Assembly (NCBI RefSeq): GCF_037190085.1
Contig: NZ_JBBCJO010000012.1
Span: 647,827-711,826, forward strand
Source: Gemmatimonas aurantiaca
Lineage (GTDB): Bacteria; Gemmatimonadota; Gemmatimonadetes; Gemmatimonadales; Gemmatimonadaceae
DNA: 64,000 nucleotides
Reading direction: 5' to 3'
The notes under the pieces were generated by a model that ran no database searches, was not told the DNA's origin, and was given only the letters and a program-made list of their open reading frames with translations. Shown here one piece after another: positions 1-7,694 of the stretch (position 1 is the first letter of the stretch; every line of letters starts with the position of its first letter). The position numbers and the translations under genes were made by a program.

Positions 1-995
1 TCACCACGGGTATGCCGCACGTCGCGACCATGGCGGTTGCTCCGCTCACCGACGCCACACAGGCGCTGGCCCGTATCGCCGCCATCGAGCAGGGCTCCGG
101 TCATCTGCTGGCCCGCGTACTGGTGAATGAAGCCGAAGCACGCGGTGTGCCGGTACTCGCCGCCACGGCGCTCACCGAAACCCCCGGTCGTGGAGTGGAG
201 GGTGACGTGGCAGGTGTCACCGTGGCCGTGGGATCCGCCAGCTACGTGCGGGATCGTTTTGCCCATCGTCCCGACGTGCAGTCCGCAATGCAGACACTGG
301 ACGATGGATCGGAAAGTCTGCGCGCCTGGGCGCTCATGAGCGACGGCGTCGCGGCCCGCTTCGATTTTGCCGAAACGCTGCGGCCGGATCTGTCATCGAT
401 GTTCCGCAAGCTGGCGGATCTCGGTCTGGGCGCGCCGCACCTGCTGAGTGGCGACAATACCGCCAACGTGCAGCGCATTGCCCACGCCACCGGCATCACG
501 AGTTGCGCCGGCGATCTCTCAGCCGAGGACAAGGCACATCGTGTTGCCGCCCTGGAAGCGTCAGGCCAACGTGTGCTGATGGTGGGCGATGGCACCAACG
601 ATGCCCCCGCGTTGTCCGCGGCCACGGTGGGTGTGGCCCTCGCCGGTCACGGCGGTGGTGTGGTGGCCGAAGCCGCGGATGTGGTCTTGCTGGTGGACGA
701 TCCGCAGTGCATTCCGGAGGCGGTGCACATCGGCCGGCGTTCGCTGGCCATAGCGCGTCAATCGATCGCCGTGGGACTCGGCCTCTCGTTGATCGGTATG
801 GGCTTCGCCGCAGCCGGACAGCTCTCACCGGTTGCCGGTGCGGTCACGCAGGAAATCATCGATGTGGCGGTGATTCTCAACGCGCTGCGGGCGGCGGGAC
901 CGGGGCGCGGGGATCGGGGCAGGCGGCGAGTGTTTGGGGGCGCCCCTGCGGGGCGCGATACCAGCAGGATGAACAGCCGGATACCAGCAGGATGA
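1..995 (+). CDS. Heavy-metal P1B-type ATPase, C-terminal part (5' truncated by window edge)
   Basis: Metal-translocating P-type ATPase of the inner membrane. The first in-frame codons read T-T-G before the first Met, matching the end of the phosphorylation motif DKTGTLTTG, so the gene starts outside the window. Visible parts are the nucleotide-binding domain, LLSGDNTANV (the usual TGDN region), MVGDGTNDAPAL (hinge), and two C-terminal membrane helices ending in the family-typical EIIDVAVILNALRA. Two oddities. The P1B nucleotide-binding motif normally reads (S)EHPL; here it is SGHLLA, so the His is kept but the Pro is Leu. After ALRA the frame runs another 35 or so residues, low in complexity, into an inverted repeat before stopping. 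Metal specificity cannot be told because the transmembrane CPx segment lies upstream. Confidence 0.9.
   Translation, partial: TTGMPHVATMAVAPLTDATQALARIAAIEQGSGHLLARVLVNEAEARGVPVLAATALTETPGRGVEGDVAGVTVAVGSASYVRDRFAHRPDVQSAMQTLDDGSESLRAWALMSDGVAARFDFAETLRPDLSSMFRKLADLGLGAPHLLSGDNTANVQRIAHATGITSCAGDLSAEDKAHRVAALEASGQRVLMVGDGTNDAPALSAATVGVALAGHGGGVVAEAADVVLLVDDPQCIPEAVHIGRRSLAIARQSIAVGLGLSLIGMGFAAAGQLSPVAGAVTQEIIDVAVILNALRAAGPGRGDRGRRRVFGGAPAGRDTSRMNSRIPAG
933..992 (+). repeat. Left arm of a long imperfect inverted repeat
   Basis: About 60 bp whose reverse complement recurs at 1141-1199. The outer part holds its own small hairpin (GGGGCGCCCC-TGC-GGGGCGC). The inner part holds the 14-mer GATACCAGCAGGAT twice. 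The arm supplies the last codons and the stop of the upstream ATPase gene. Confidence 0.85.
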
Positions 996-1140
996 GTCCT
1001 CCGTTGCGGCCGGCACGTCGCGTCGTGACAGATCGGGAACATCAATAGACAAGATTCGATTTTTACTTGATTTTTTTGGTGGATTTGGTGGCCGGGCCCG
1101 AACCATTCCCACGACCTCCTCACCGCCCGCACCAGACAAA

Positions 1141-1199
1141 TCCTGCAGGTATCCGGCTGTTCATCCTGCTGGTATCGCGCCCGAAGGGCGCCCCACAAA
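1141..1199 (-). repeat. Right arm of the long imperfect inverted repeat
   Basis: Reverse complement of 933-992 with few mismatches, separated from it by about 148 bp. The spacer (993-1140) has no convincing gene and contains an AT-rich T-run near 1058-1078. The whole 933-1199 unit could fold into one long hairpin, could act as a terminator for the ATPase gene, or could be a short non-autonomous repeat element. Confidence 0.85.
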
Positions 1200-1228
1200 T
1201 CCCGGCGGCCCCCTCAAATCCCGGCGGC
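1196..1228 (+). repeat. 14-bp direct repeat
   Basis: CAAATCCCGGCGGC occurs at 1196-1209 and again at 1215-1228, next to the right arm of the inverted repeat and just before the stop of the diguanylate cyclase gene. The role is unknown. Confidence 0.7.
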
Positions 1229-1266
1229 AAAAAGAAAGCCGCGCCCCGGAGGACACGGCCTCACCA

Positions 1267-2472
1267 TCATGCCGACTTGAGCAGCAGCGTCTCTGCCACA
1301 CACACTCGGTCCCGGCCATTCTGCTTGGCCTTGTAGAGTGCCTTGTCCGCGCGCGCCAGCCACTCGTCGACTTCTTCGTGCATGTCGAGTTGCGCGACGC
1401 CCACCGACGCACCGATGGAGAACTCCATTGCCGGATGCGGTGCGGGCATAGCCGCCACCTGCTCCTGCAGACGACGCGCCAGTGTCTGGGCCATCTTCCA
1501 GTCGGTGTTGTGCAGGATCGCCGCGAACTCGTCGCCACCAAAACGGCACAGCACGTCCGACTGCCGGAGGAACACCCGCCCCAGCGCGTTGGCGAGCGTC
1601 TGGATGGCCATGTCGCCGGCCTGATGCCCGTACATGTCGTTGACGAGCTTCAGCTTGTCCAGATCGATCATGAGCAGCACCACGGGCTGACGGCCCAGCG
1701 AGAACATCTGCACGGCCCGCGGCGCCATCATGTCGAACAGCTTGCGGTTGCCGAGTCCCGTGAGCGGATCCGTCGTGCTCTCCCGGCGCGCTTCCTCGAG
1801 CTGACGGCCAAGCCGGTCGAGACGCGTGGCCAGCGACACATACTGCTCCTGCTGCTGCTCACGACGCGTCTGCAGCGCCGATTCGATGGCCAGCACGGCG
1901 CCGAGCACTTCCTGCTTGATCGAACCCGTCTGCATGCGCTTGAGCGCATTCTTGGCGCGCTCCATCTGCTCGTCGGTCGCATGGTCGGCGGTGTGGTCCA
2001 CCTTCACCGCATTGTGCACCGTTTCGACGCAGGCCCAGAGCGCTTCGCGCAGTTCATTGATGGACGCATCCACATACCGATGCTCGTCGCGGCGCTGTTC
2101 GGTGACGGCGCGGACCACACCGTCCCAGTCGCGATCCTGGATGCCCACGGATCCCTGGCCACTGCCCTCCTGCAGCGCGTAGCCGAGCGTGGCATGCCGA
2201 TGCCACAAACCAATCTGCCGTGCGCTTTCCTCGCCGGGACGGTCCGGCAGGTCTATGGGATAGCGCGAGAGCGCCGTCAGGACGCCACCCAGGGCATCGA
2301 GGACGAGGCCCAGATGACCTTCCGGCGACATGGATGATTGCGCCACGACGATCTCCGCCGCGCTTCCGGCGGAACCGGGAGCAGCTTTCAGCACAGTGGT
2401 GCCGATCGCGCTGTTCGAACTTCCTCGTTCGGACGCAGGGCGGGGCTCGGCCAGGAGCTTCTTGAAGAACAT
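1267..2472 (-). CDS. Diguanylate cyclase (GGDEF domain) with uncharacterised N-terminal region
   Basis: Probably makes the second messenger c-di-GMP from two GTP. About 401 aa. The C-terminal GGDEF domain begins near DPLTGLGNRKLF and contains an intact GGDEF active site (about residues 312-316). An RxxD inhibitory site (RQSD, about 303-306) sits five residues before it, so product feedback inhibition is expected. The first 220 residues have no recognisable sensor motif and no clear membrane helix; a coiled-coil-like stretch (RREQQQEQYVSLATRLDRL) precedes the catalytic domain. I chose the ATG giving MFFKKLLAEP; an upstream in-frame start would add 15 unconvincing residues. It lies downstream of the acyl-CoA dehydrogenase on the same strand across a 157-bp gap, so co-transcription is possible but not shown. 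Confidence 0.92.
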   Translation of the reverse strand: MFFKKLLAEPRPASERGSSNSAIGTTVLKAAPGSAGSAAEIVVAQSSMSPEGHLGLVLDALGGVLTALSRYPIDLPDRPGEESARQIGLWHRHATLGYALQEGSGQGSVGIQDRDWDGVVRAVTEQRRDEHRYVDASINELREALWACVETVHNAVKVDHTADHATDEQMERAKNALKRMQTGSIKQEVLGAVLAIESALQTRREQQQEQYVSLATRLDRLGRQLEEARRESTTDPLTGLGNRKLFDMMAPRAVQMFSLGRQPVVLLMIDLDKLKLVNDMYGHQAGDMAIQTLANALGRVFLRQSDVLCRFGGDEFAAILHNTDWKMAQTLARRLQEQVAAMPAPHPAMEFSIGASVGVAQLDMHEEVDEWLARADKALYKAKQNGRDRVCVAETLLLKSA

Positions 2473-2629
2473 GAGCAGGGAGTTGGGTTGCCTTAGAGAT
2501 CGGCAGCACCTGCTCACAGGTTGAGTGCTCAGCTATCTATTTGCCCGCATCGCTCTGCGAACGTCACGCGGCTGGCACTTCCGTCACACTCCCGGCCCCC
2601 GCATCAGCCCTTCGACCTATCCGCTCCGA

Positions 2630-4420
2630 TCAGAAGTCGGTCGCGTCCATGGCCATGATCGGCCCCGACCCCGACTGGATGGCCGCCAGCAACGTCGCGG
2701 TCTCGGGCAACAGGCGCATGAAGTAGAAACGCGCCGTCTTCTGCTTGGCTTCCAGGAACCGGCGGTCTCCGGTGCCCGCGGCCAGCTTCTCGTCCGCGAC
2801 CGTGGCGATGCGCAGCCACTGCCAACCCACCGCCACGTATCCCATCAGATGCAGATACTCGGTGGCCGCCGCCCCCACTTCATCCGGGTTGGCAAACCCG
2901 CGCTCGGCCAGCAGCATCGTGGCCTTCTGCAGTTGATACAGACTCGCGCCCAGGGCCTTCGCATGATCCTCGAGCCCATCCACCGCCGCGGCCGCATCGA
3001 TCTCGCGCTTGACGATCTCGAAGAACCGCCGCACCAGGCGCCCTCCCTCCATCGGCAACTTGCGCCCCACCAGGTCGAGCGCCTGCACGGCATTGGTGCC
3101 CTCGTAGATCTGCGCGATGCGCGCGTCACGCACGTATTGCTCGACACCGTACTCCCGGATGTATCCGTGACCACCGAGTGTCTGCAGCGCGATGTTCGTG
3201 TTGTCGAAACCCTTGTCGGTGAGGAAGGCTTTGATGACCGGCGTCATGAGCGCCACCATGTCCTCGGCCTCCTCTCTCACCGCGGCATCGGCATGCCGGT
3301 GTTCGAGATCGATGCGGATGCCCACGGCGTACGCCAGCGAGCGCATCCCTTCGTTGAGCGCCTTGATGCGCAGCAGTCCCTTGCGCACGTCGGGGTGCAC
3401 GAGAATGGGATCGGCCGGACCAGCCGGGTTCGTGGGGCCCGTGAGCGCGCGTCCCTGCAGACGCTCCTTGGCATAGGCCAGTGCGTTCTGGTACGCGACT
3501 TCGGACAGTCCCAGCCCCTGCAGGCCCACGGCCAGACGCGCGCCATTCATCATGACGAACATCGCCCGCATGCCCTTGTGCGGCTCACCCACCATCCAGC
3601 CCGTGGCGTTGTCGAAATCGAGCACACAGGTGGCCGATGCCTTGATCCCCATCTTGTGCTCGACACTGCCACACGTCACGCCATTGCGCGCCCCGAGGCC
3701 CCCATCGGCGGTGGGGATGAACTTGGGCACCAGGAAGAGCGAGATGCCCTTGGTGCCACCCGGAGCATCGGGCAGTTTGGCCAGCACCAGATGCACGATG
3801 TTCTCGGTGAGATCGTGCTCACCCGCCGAAATGAAAATCTTCTGACCGGTGATGCGATACGTACCATCCTCGGCAGGAACCGCTTTGGTGGTGATGATGC
3901 CCAGATCGGTGCCCGCCTGCGCCTCGGTGAGACACATGGTGCCGCCCCACGAGCCGTCGATGAGTCTGGGCAGGAAGCGCTGCTTGAGTTCTTCCGACCC
4001 ATGGCTCATGAGCGCGCTGACCGCTCCATGGGAGAGGCCGGGATACATGCTGAAGGAGAGATTGGCCGAACAGAGCATCTCCTCCATCACGAAACGCACC
4101 ATTTCCGGCAGCCCCTGCCCGCCGTAGTTGGCGTCGGCCGACACGGCAGTCCAGCCATCGGCGGCATACCGGGTGTAGGCCTCCCTGAAGCCCGACGGTG
4201 TGCGTACGGCGCCGTGCTCGAAGTGCACGCCTTCGGCGTCCCCGCTCTGATTGATCGGAAAGAGCACGTCCTCGCAGAACGTGGCACCGCCGGCCAGCAC
4301 CTCGTCGATCATCTCCGGCGTGGCGTCCTCGTATCCCGGCAACTGCGCGAGCTGGCCGATATCGTGGACGTCGTGCAGCAGAAAACGGATCTCGTCGAGT
4401 GGAGCCTTGTATGCGGGCAT
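2630..4420 (-). CDS. Acyl-CoA dehydrogenase, long (about 600 aa) DmdC/AcdH-like type
   Basis: FAD-dependent alpha,beta-dehydrogenation of an acyl-CoA thioester. At 596 aa it is longer than the usual 380-aa enzymes and matches the family that includes 3-methylmercaptopropionyl-CoA dehydrogenase DmdC, which has extra N- and C-terminal domains. FAD/substrate motifs are visible: CLTEAQAGTDLG (about 163-174), TGQKIFISAGEHD (about 191-203) and LGGHGYIREYGVEQ (about 415-428). The catalytic base is Glu of IYEGTNAVQ (about E440). No electron-transfer flavoprotein gene is in view. The true acyl substrate cannot be inferred from sequence. The gene is divergent from sppA across 253 bp that should hold both promoters. 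Confidence 0.93.
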   Translation of the reverse strand: MPAYKAPLDEIRFLLHDVHDIGQLAQLPGYEDATPEMIDEVLAGGATFCEDVLFPINQSGDAEGVHFEHGAVRTPSGFREAYTRYAADGWTAVSADANYGGQGLPEMVRFVMEEMLCSANLSFSMYPGLSHGAVSALMSHGSEELKQRFLPRLIDGSWGGTMCLTEAQAGTDLGIITTKAVPAEDGTYRITGQKIFISAGEHDLTENIVHLVLAKLPDAPGGTKGISLFLVPKFIPTADGGLGARNGVTCGSVEHKMGIKASATCVLDFDNATGWMVGEPHKGMRAMFVMMNGARLAVGLQGLGLSEVAYQNALAYAKERLQGRALTGPTNPAGPADPILVHPDVRKGLLRIKALNEGMRSLAYAVGIRIDLEHRHADAAVREEAEDMVALMTPVIKAFLTDKGFDNTNIALQTLGGHGYIREYGVEQYVRDARIAQIYEGTNAVQALDLVGRKLPMEGGRLVRRFFEIVKREIDAAAAVDGLEDHAKALGASLYQLQKATMLLAERGFANPDEVGAAATEYLHLMGYVAVGWQWLRIATVADEKLAAGTGDRRFLEAKQKTARFYFMRLLPETATLLAAIQSGSGPIMAMDATDF

Positions 4421-4673
4421 GAGCGATCATCCTCGTGGCGGGGTGACATTGCACTGACTCTCTGGAAGCTGCCCGTCTCCGCCGCTTCCGGCAAGGGGAA
4501 ATTGCGACGGAATCGTCATGTTTTTGCCGGCCGGATGGAGCACGACGGGCGTCCTCCGGGCCCTGACCGGCCCCCGGCTGCACCTCGGCTGCACCTCGGG
4601 GGCGGTTCCGGGTAGAATCCTCCAGCGGATCGGGGGGCACTGCCCGGTCTCTTCTCTCTGAGTGGAGCAGGAC
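4421..4673. promoter_or_regulatory. Divergent intergenic region (acyl-CoA dehydrogenase / sppA)
   Basis: Non-coding stretch of 253 bp between two outward-reading genes, so it should carry both promoters. The hexamer TAGAAT at about 4613-4618 is a plausible -10 for sppA, but no good -35 sits at the right distance. A tandem GCTGCACCTCG pair lies just upstream of it. Confidence 0.4.
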
Positions 4674-6581
4674 ATGAAGCAGTTCTTCACGGCGCTCGCC
4701 GCCAATCTCGTGACGATCGCCGTGTGTGTGGTCGCCCTCATCCTCCTCGTGCTGGGCGTGGCCGCATCGGCCGGCTCGCGGGGAGCGGTGGAGGTGCGTC
4801 CGGGGTCGATTCTCGTGGTCGATCTCGATCAGCCGCTCGCCGATCAGGCATCGCGCACCGATCCGCCGGGACTGTTCGACGAGGCGCTTTCCGCCGGTGT
4901 GACCGCGCTGCCGCTGCGATCGGCCACGCTGGCCATTCGCGCCGCCGCCGACGACGACCGCATCAGCGGCATCCTGTTGCGCGGCACCGTGGCGAGTGAT
5001 GGAGTGCGTTCGGGCTACGCCGCGCTGCGCGAACTCCGTGGCGCGCTGCAGGACTTCAAGGCTTCGAAAAAGCCGGTGCACGCCTACCTCGTCACGCCGG
5101 ACGTCTCCACGTACTACGTGGCCTCCGCAGCCGATTCCATCACGCTTGATCCGTTCGGCTCTCTGCTGTTTCCGGGCATGGCCTCCGAACAGGTGTTTCT
5201 CTCGGGGCTGTTCGAGAAATACGGCATCGGCGTGCAGGTCAGCCGGGTGGGCCGTTTCAAGGCCGCGGTGGAGCCGCTCACGCGACGTGACATGAGTCCG
5301 GAGAACCGGCTGCAAGTGGCGGGCTATCTGGGGGATCTCTGGAGCGAAGTGAAACGCGGGGTGGCGGACAGCCGCTCCGTGGACACGCTCACGCTGCAGC
5401 AGCAGGCCGATGCGCAGGGCATCATCCTACCCCCCGATGCGCAGGCTGCCCGTCTGGTGGACCGGGTGGGCTATTTCGATACGGTGCTCGACGATCTGCA
5501 GCGCATCGCGAACGAAGCCAATACGGCCTCGGGCAACGCGGTCAGTTCGCGGGACAGTGCCCGCACCGCCGAACTCGCGACGCTGCTGGACCGTCCCGCA
5601 TTGCCGCAGATCGCGCTTGCCCAATACGCCCCGCTCGCCGTCACCAAGGCGCGACTGCTCGGCGCCAGCCAGGTGGTGGCCGTGGTGTATGCCCAGGGTG
5701 ACATCGTGGACGGCGAAGGCACCGAAGGACAGATCGGGGGCGACGCGCTGGCGCGTGAACTGCGGCGCTTGCGCACCGATGCCCGGGTGAAAGCCGTCGT
5801 CCTGCGCGTGAACAGCCCCGGTGGCAGCGTGATCGCGTCGGAACGCATTCAACGTGAACTCACGCTCATCAACGCGAAGAAGCCCGTGGTCGTGTCGATG
5901 GGATCGCTGGCGGCGAGCGGGGGTTACTGGATCAGCACGGCCTCGCGTCAGATCTTCGCGCAACCCAACACCATCACCGGTTCCATCGGCGTGTTCGCCA
6001 TCGTGCCGAACGTGAAGGGCCTCGCCAACAGCCACGGCGTGACCTTCGACACGGTGAAGACCGGCCGCTACGCCGATGTGTTCACGATCACGCGGCCGCG
6101 CACCGACGCCGAGCTGGCGGTGATCCAGCGTGGCACCGATGTCGTGTACGATGCCTTCATCGATCGGGTCGCCGAGGCCCGCGGACTGTCCACCGACTCC
6201 GTGCGCGCGATCGCGGAAGGCCGGGTGTGGTCGGGCGCACGGGCGCTGCGACTGGGGCTCGTCGACTCCCTCGGTGGACTGGACGATGCGTTGCGCACGG
6301 CGGCCCGTCTCGCGGCCATCACCGGTGACTATGATGTGCGGGAGTATCCGCGCGTGAAATCCGCCACCGAGCGCATCACCGAACTGCTCGAGGGCGGACC
6401 GACGCCGGTGGCCGCACGCGCCTCGGCCCCCCGCACATCCGAGGCCGTGACCAGGGTCACCGGTCAGAGCGCCGCGGGCGCACTGGCCCGCGATGTGGTG
6501 CGTGAGTTGTCGTTACTGTCGTCGTACAACGATCCGCGCGGACTCTACGCGCGACTGCCGTTCATCCTCCGTATCCGGTGA
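4674..6581 (+). CDS. sppA: Signal peptide peptidase SppA, 67K type
   Basis: Membrane-bound serine protease that degrades cleaved signal peptides. About 635 aa, the tandem-domain length of E. coli SppA. An N-terminal membrane anchor spans residues 10-35. The two S49 domains supply the Ser/Lys dyad: Lys in SRVGRFKAAVEPLT (about K196, first domain) and Ser in SLAASGGYWIS (about S415, second domain). The ATG at 4674 is preceded by GGAGCAGGAC, a reasonable ribosome-binding site, and is preferred over the GTG 12 bases upstream. The stop overlaps the start of the next gene, so the two are co-translated. Confidence 0.95.
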   Translation: MKQFFTALAANLVTIAVCVVALILLVLGVAASAGSRGAVEVRPGSILVVDLDQPLADQASRTDPPGLFDEALSAGVTALPLRSATLAIRAAADDDRISGILLRGTVASDGVRSGYAALRELRGALQDFKASKKPVHAYLVTPDVSTYYVASAADSITLDPFGSLLFPGMASEQVFLSGLFEKYGIGVQVSRVGRFKAAVEPLTRRDMSPENRLQVAGYLGDLWSEVKRGVADSRSVDTLTLQQQADAQGIILPPDAQAARLVDRVGYFDTVLDDLQRIANEANTASGNAVSSRDSARTAELATLLDRPALPQIALAQYAPLAVTKARLLGASQVVAVVYAQGDIVDGEGTEGQIGGDALARELRRLRTDARVKAVVLRVNSPGGSVIASERIQRELTLINAKKPVVVSMGSLAASGGYWISTASRQIFAQPNTITGSIGVFAIVPNVKGLANSHGVTFDTVKTGRYADVFTITRPRTDAELAVIQRGTDVVYDAFIDRVAEARGLSTDSVRAIAEGRVWSGARALRLGLVDSLGGLDDALRTAARLAAITGDYDVREYPRVKSATERITELLEGGPTPVAARASAPRTSEAVTRVTGQSAAGALARDVVRELSLLSSYNDPRGLYARLPFILRIR

Positions 6582-7657
6582 CTCGCACCTTGCATTTTCA
6601 GCGACTTCAGAAGCCTCGGCAATTTCAGCCACGAATTGGACGTGTCGTCCGTGGAATCGGTGCGGCATGTTGTGTGATCGGCCTGGGCGCCGGTGCGTCG
6701 CTTGCCGCACAACCGGCCGCGCCTTCGAAACCCGCAACGAAATCGACCGCGAAACCCGCCGCGCAGCCGCAGAACGAGCACGCCTATTCCACCGCCGGTT
6801 CGTCGGCCGCGGCACGCGCGCTGGCGGGCAAGCCGGCGCCGGTGTGGCCCGTGCCCGGTCCTACACCGCTGCCGGGCAGTGTGCTGCCAGCCAAGCGCAT
6901 CGTCGCGTACTACGGCAATCCGTTCTCCAAACGCATGGGCGTGCTGGGCGAGTATCCCAAGGAGGAGATGCTGGCCCGTCTCGATCGGGAAGTCGCCGCC
7001 TGGACACGCGCCGATCCCTCCACACCGGTGCAGCCTGCGTTGCATCTCATCACGACCGTGGCGCAGGGGGATTCGGGCAAGGACGGCCGGTATCGCATGC
7101 GGCACGGCGATGCACTCACGGAGCGGGTGTACGGATGGGCCAAAGAGAAGAACGCCCTGCTCTTCCTGGATGTGCAGGTGGGGTTGAGCACCATCCAGCA
7201 GGAGTTCCCGCGTCTCGAGCCATTTCTCTCGCGGCCCGATGTGCACTTCGGCATGGACCCCGAGTTCTCCATGAAGGACGGCACGCGGCCCGGCAAGAAG
7301 ATCGGCACGTACGACGCCGCCGATGTGAACTGGGTGATCGATCAGCTCGCGCGCATCGTCACGGAGCACAAACTGCCGCCGAAGATCCTCGTGGTGCATC
7401 GCTTCACGCGCCCGATGCTCACCAACGCGGATAGAATCAAACGCGATCCGCGCGTGCAGGTCGTGATTCACATGGACGGCTGGGGTCCGCCAAGCCTCAA
7501 GCGCGACTCGTACGCGGCCTATGTGTATGCCGAACCGGTGCAGTTCACGGGATTCAAGCTGTTCTACAAGAACGACACGCGGTACGGCGGCCCGATGATG
7601 ACGCCGGCGCAGTTGTTGGCGCTGACACCGAAGCCGCTCTACATCCAGTACCAGTGA
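6578..7657 (+). CDS. Secreted protein of unknown function, TIM-barrel-like
   Basis: 359 aa with a GTG start that overlaps the sppA stop (GTGA), so it is translationally coupled to sppA. A basic N-terminus followed by CCVIGLGAGASLAAQ looks like a signal peptide, then comes a Pro/Ala/Lys-rich linker to about residue 95. The rest alternates hydrophobic strands and charged loops (RIVAYYGNPFSKRMG, ALLFLDVQVG, VHFGMDPEFSM, KILVVHRFTRPML, VQVVIHMDGWG), a pattern like a glycosidase-type TIM barrel. The acidic residues in FGMDPEF and HMDGWG are candidate active-site residues. I do not recognise a named family. The pairing with SppA hints at an envelope role, but that is inference only. Confidence 0.75.
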   Translation: MTRTLHFQRLQKPRQFQPRIGRVVRGIGAACCVIGLGAGASLAAQPAAPSKPATKSTAKPAAQPQNEHAYSTAGSSAAARALAGKPAPVWPVPGPTPLPGSVLPAKRIVAYYGNPFSKRMGVLGEYPKEEMLARLDREVAAWTRADPSTPVQPALHLITTVAQGDSGKDGRYRMRHGDALTERVYGWAKEKNALLFLDVQVGLSTIQQEFPRLEPFLSRPDVHFGMDPEFSMKDGTRPGKKIGTYDAADVNWVIDQLARIVTEHKLPPKILVVHRFTRPMLTNADRIKRDPRVQVVIHMDGWGPPSLKRDSYAAYVYAEPVQFTGFKLFYKNDTRYGGPMMTPAQLLALTPKPLYIQYQ

Positions 7658-7676
7658 TCGGATTGCCGGTGGGTGC

Positions 7677-7693
7677 GGGGCGAACGTCGCCCC
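7677..7693. terminator. Possible bidirectional terminator hairpin
   Basis: GGGGCGA-ACG-TCGCCCC lies between two convergent genes, with a partly paired outer stem (GGTGGG / CCCACC). There is no strong T-tract, so termination strength is uncertain. Confidence 0.4.
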
Positions 7694-7694
7694 G

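Noticed and set aside
2525..4615. Open frame of about 700 codons on the plus strand opposite the acyl-CoA dehydrogenase gene
   Set aside because: Antisense shadow caused by high GC and strong codon bias; its translation has no domain pattern while the opposite strand encodes a clear enzyme.
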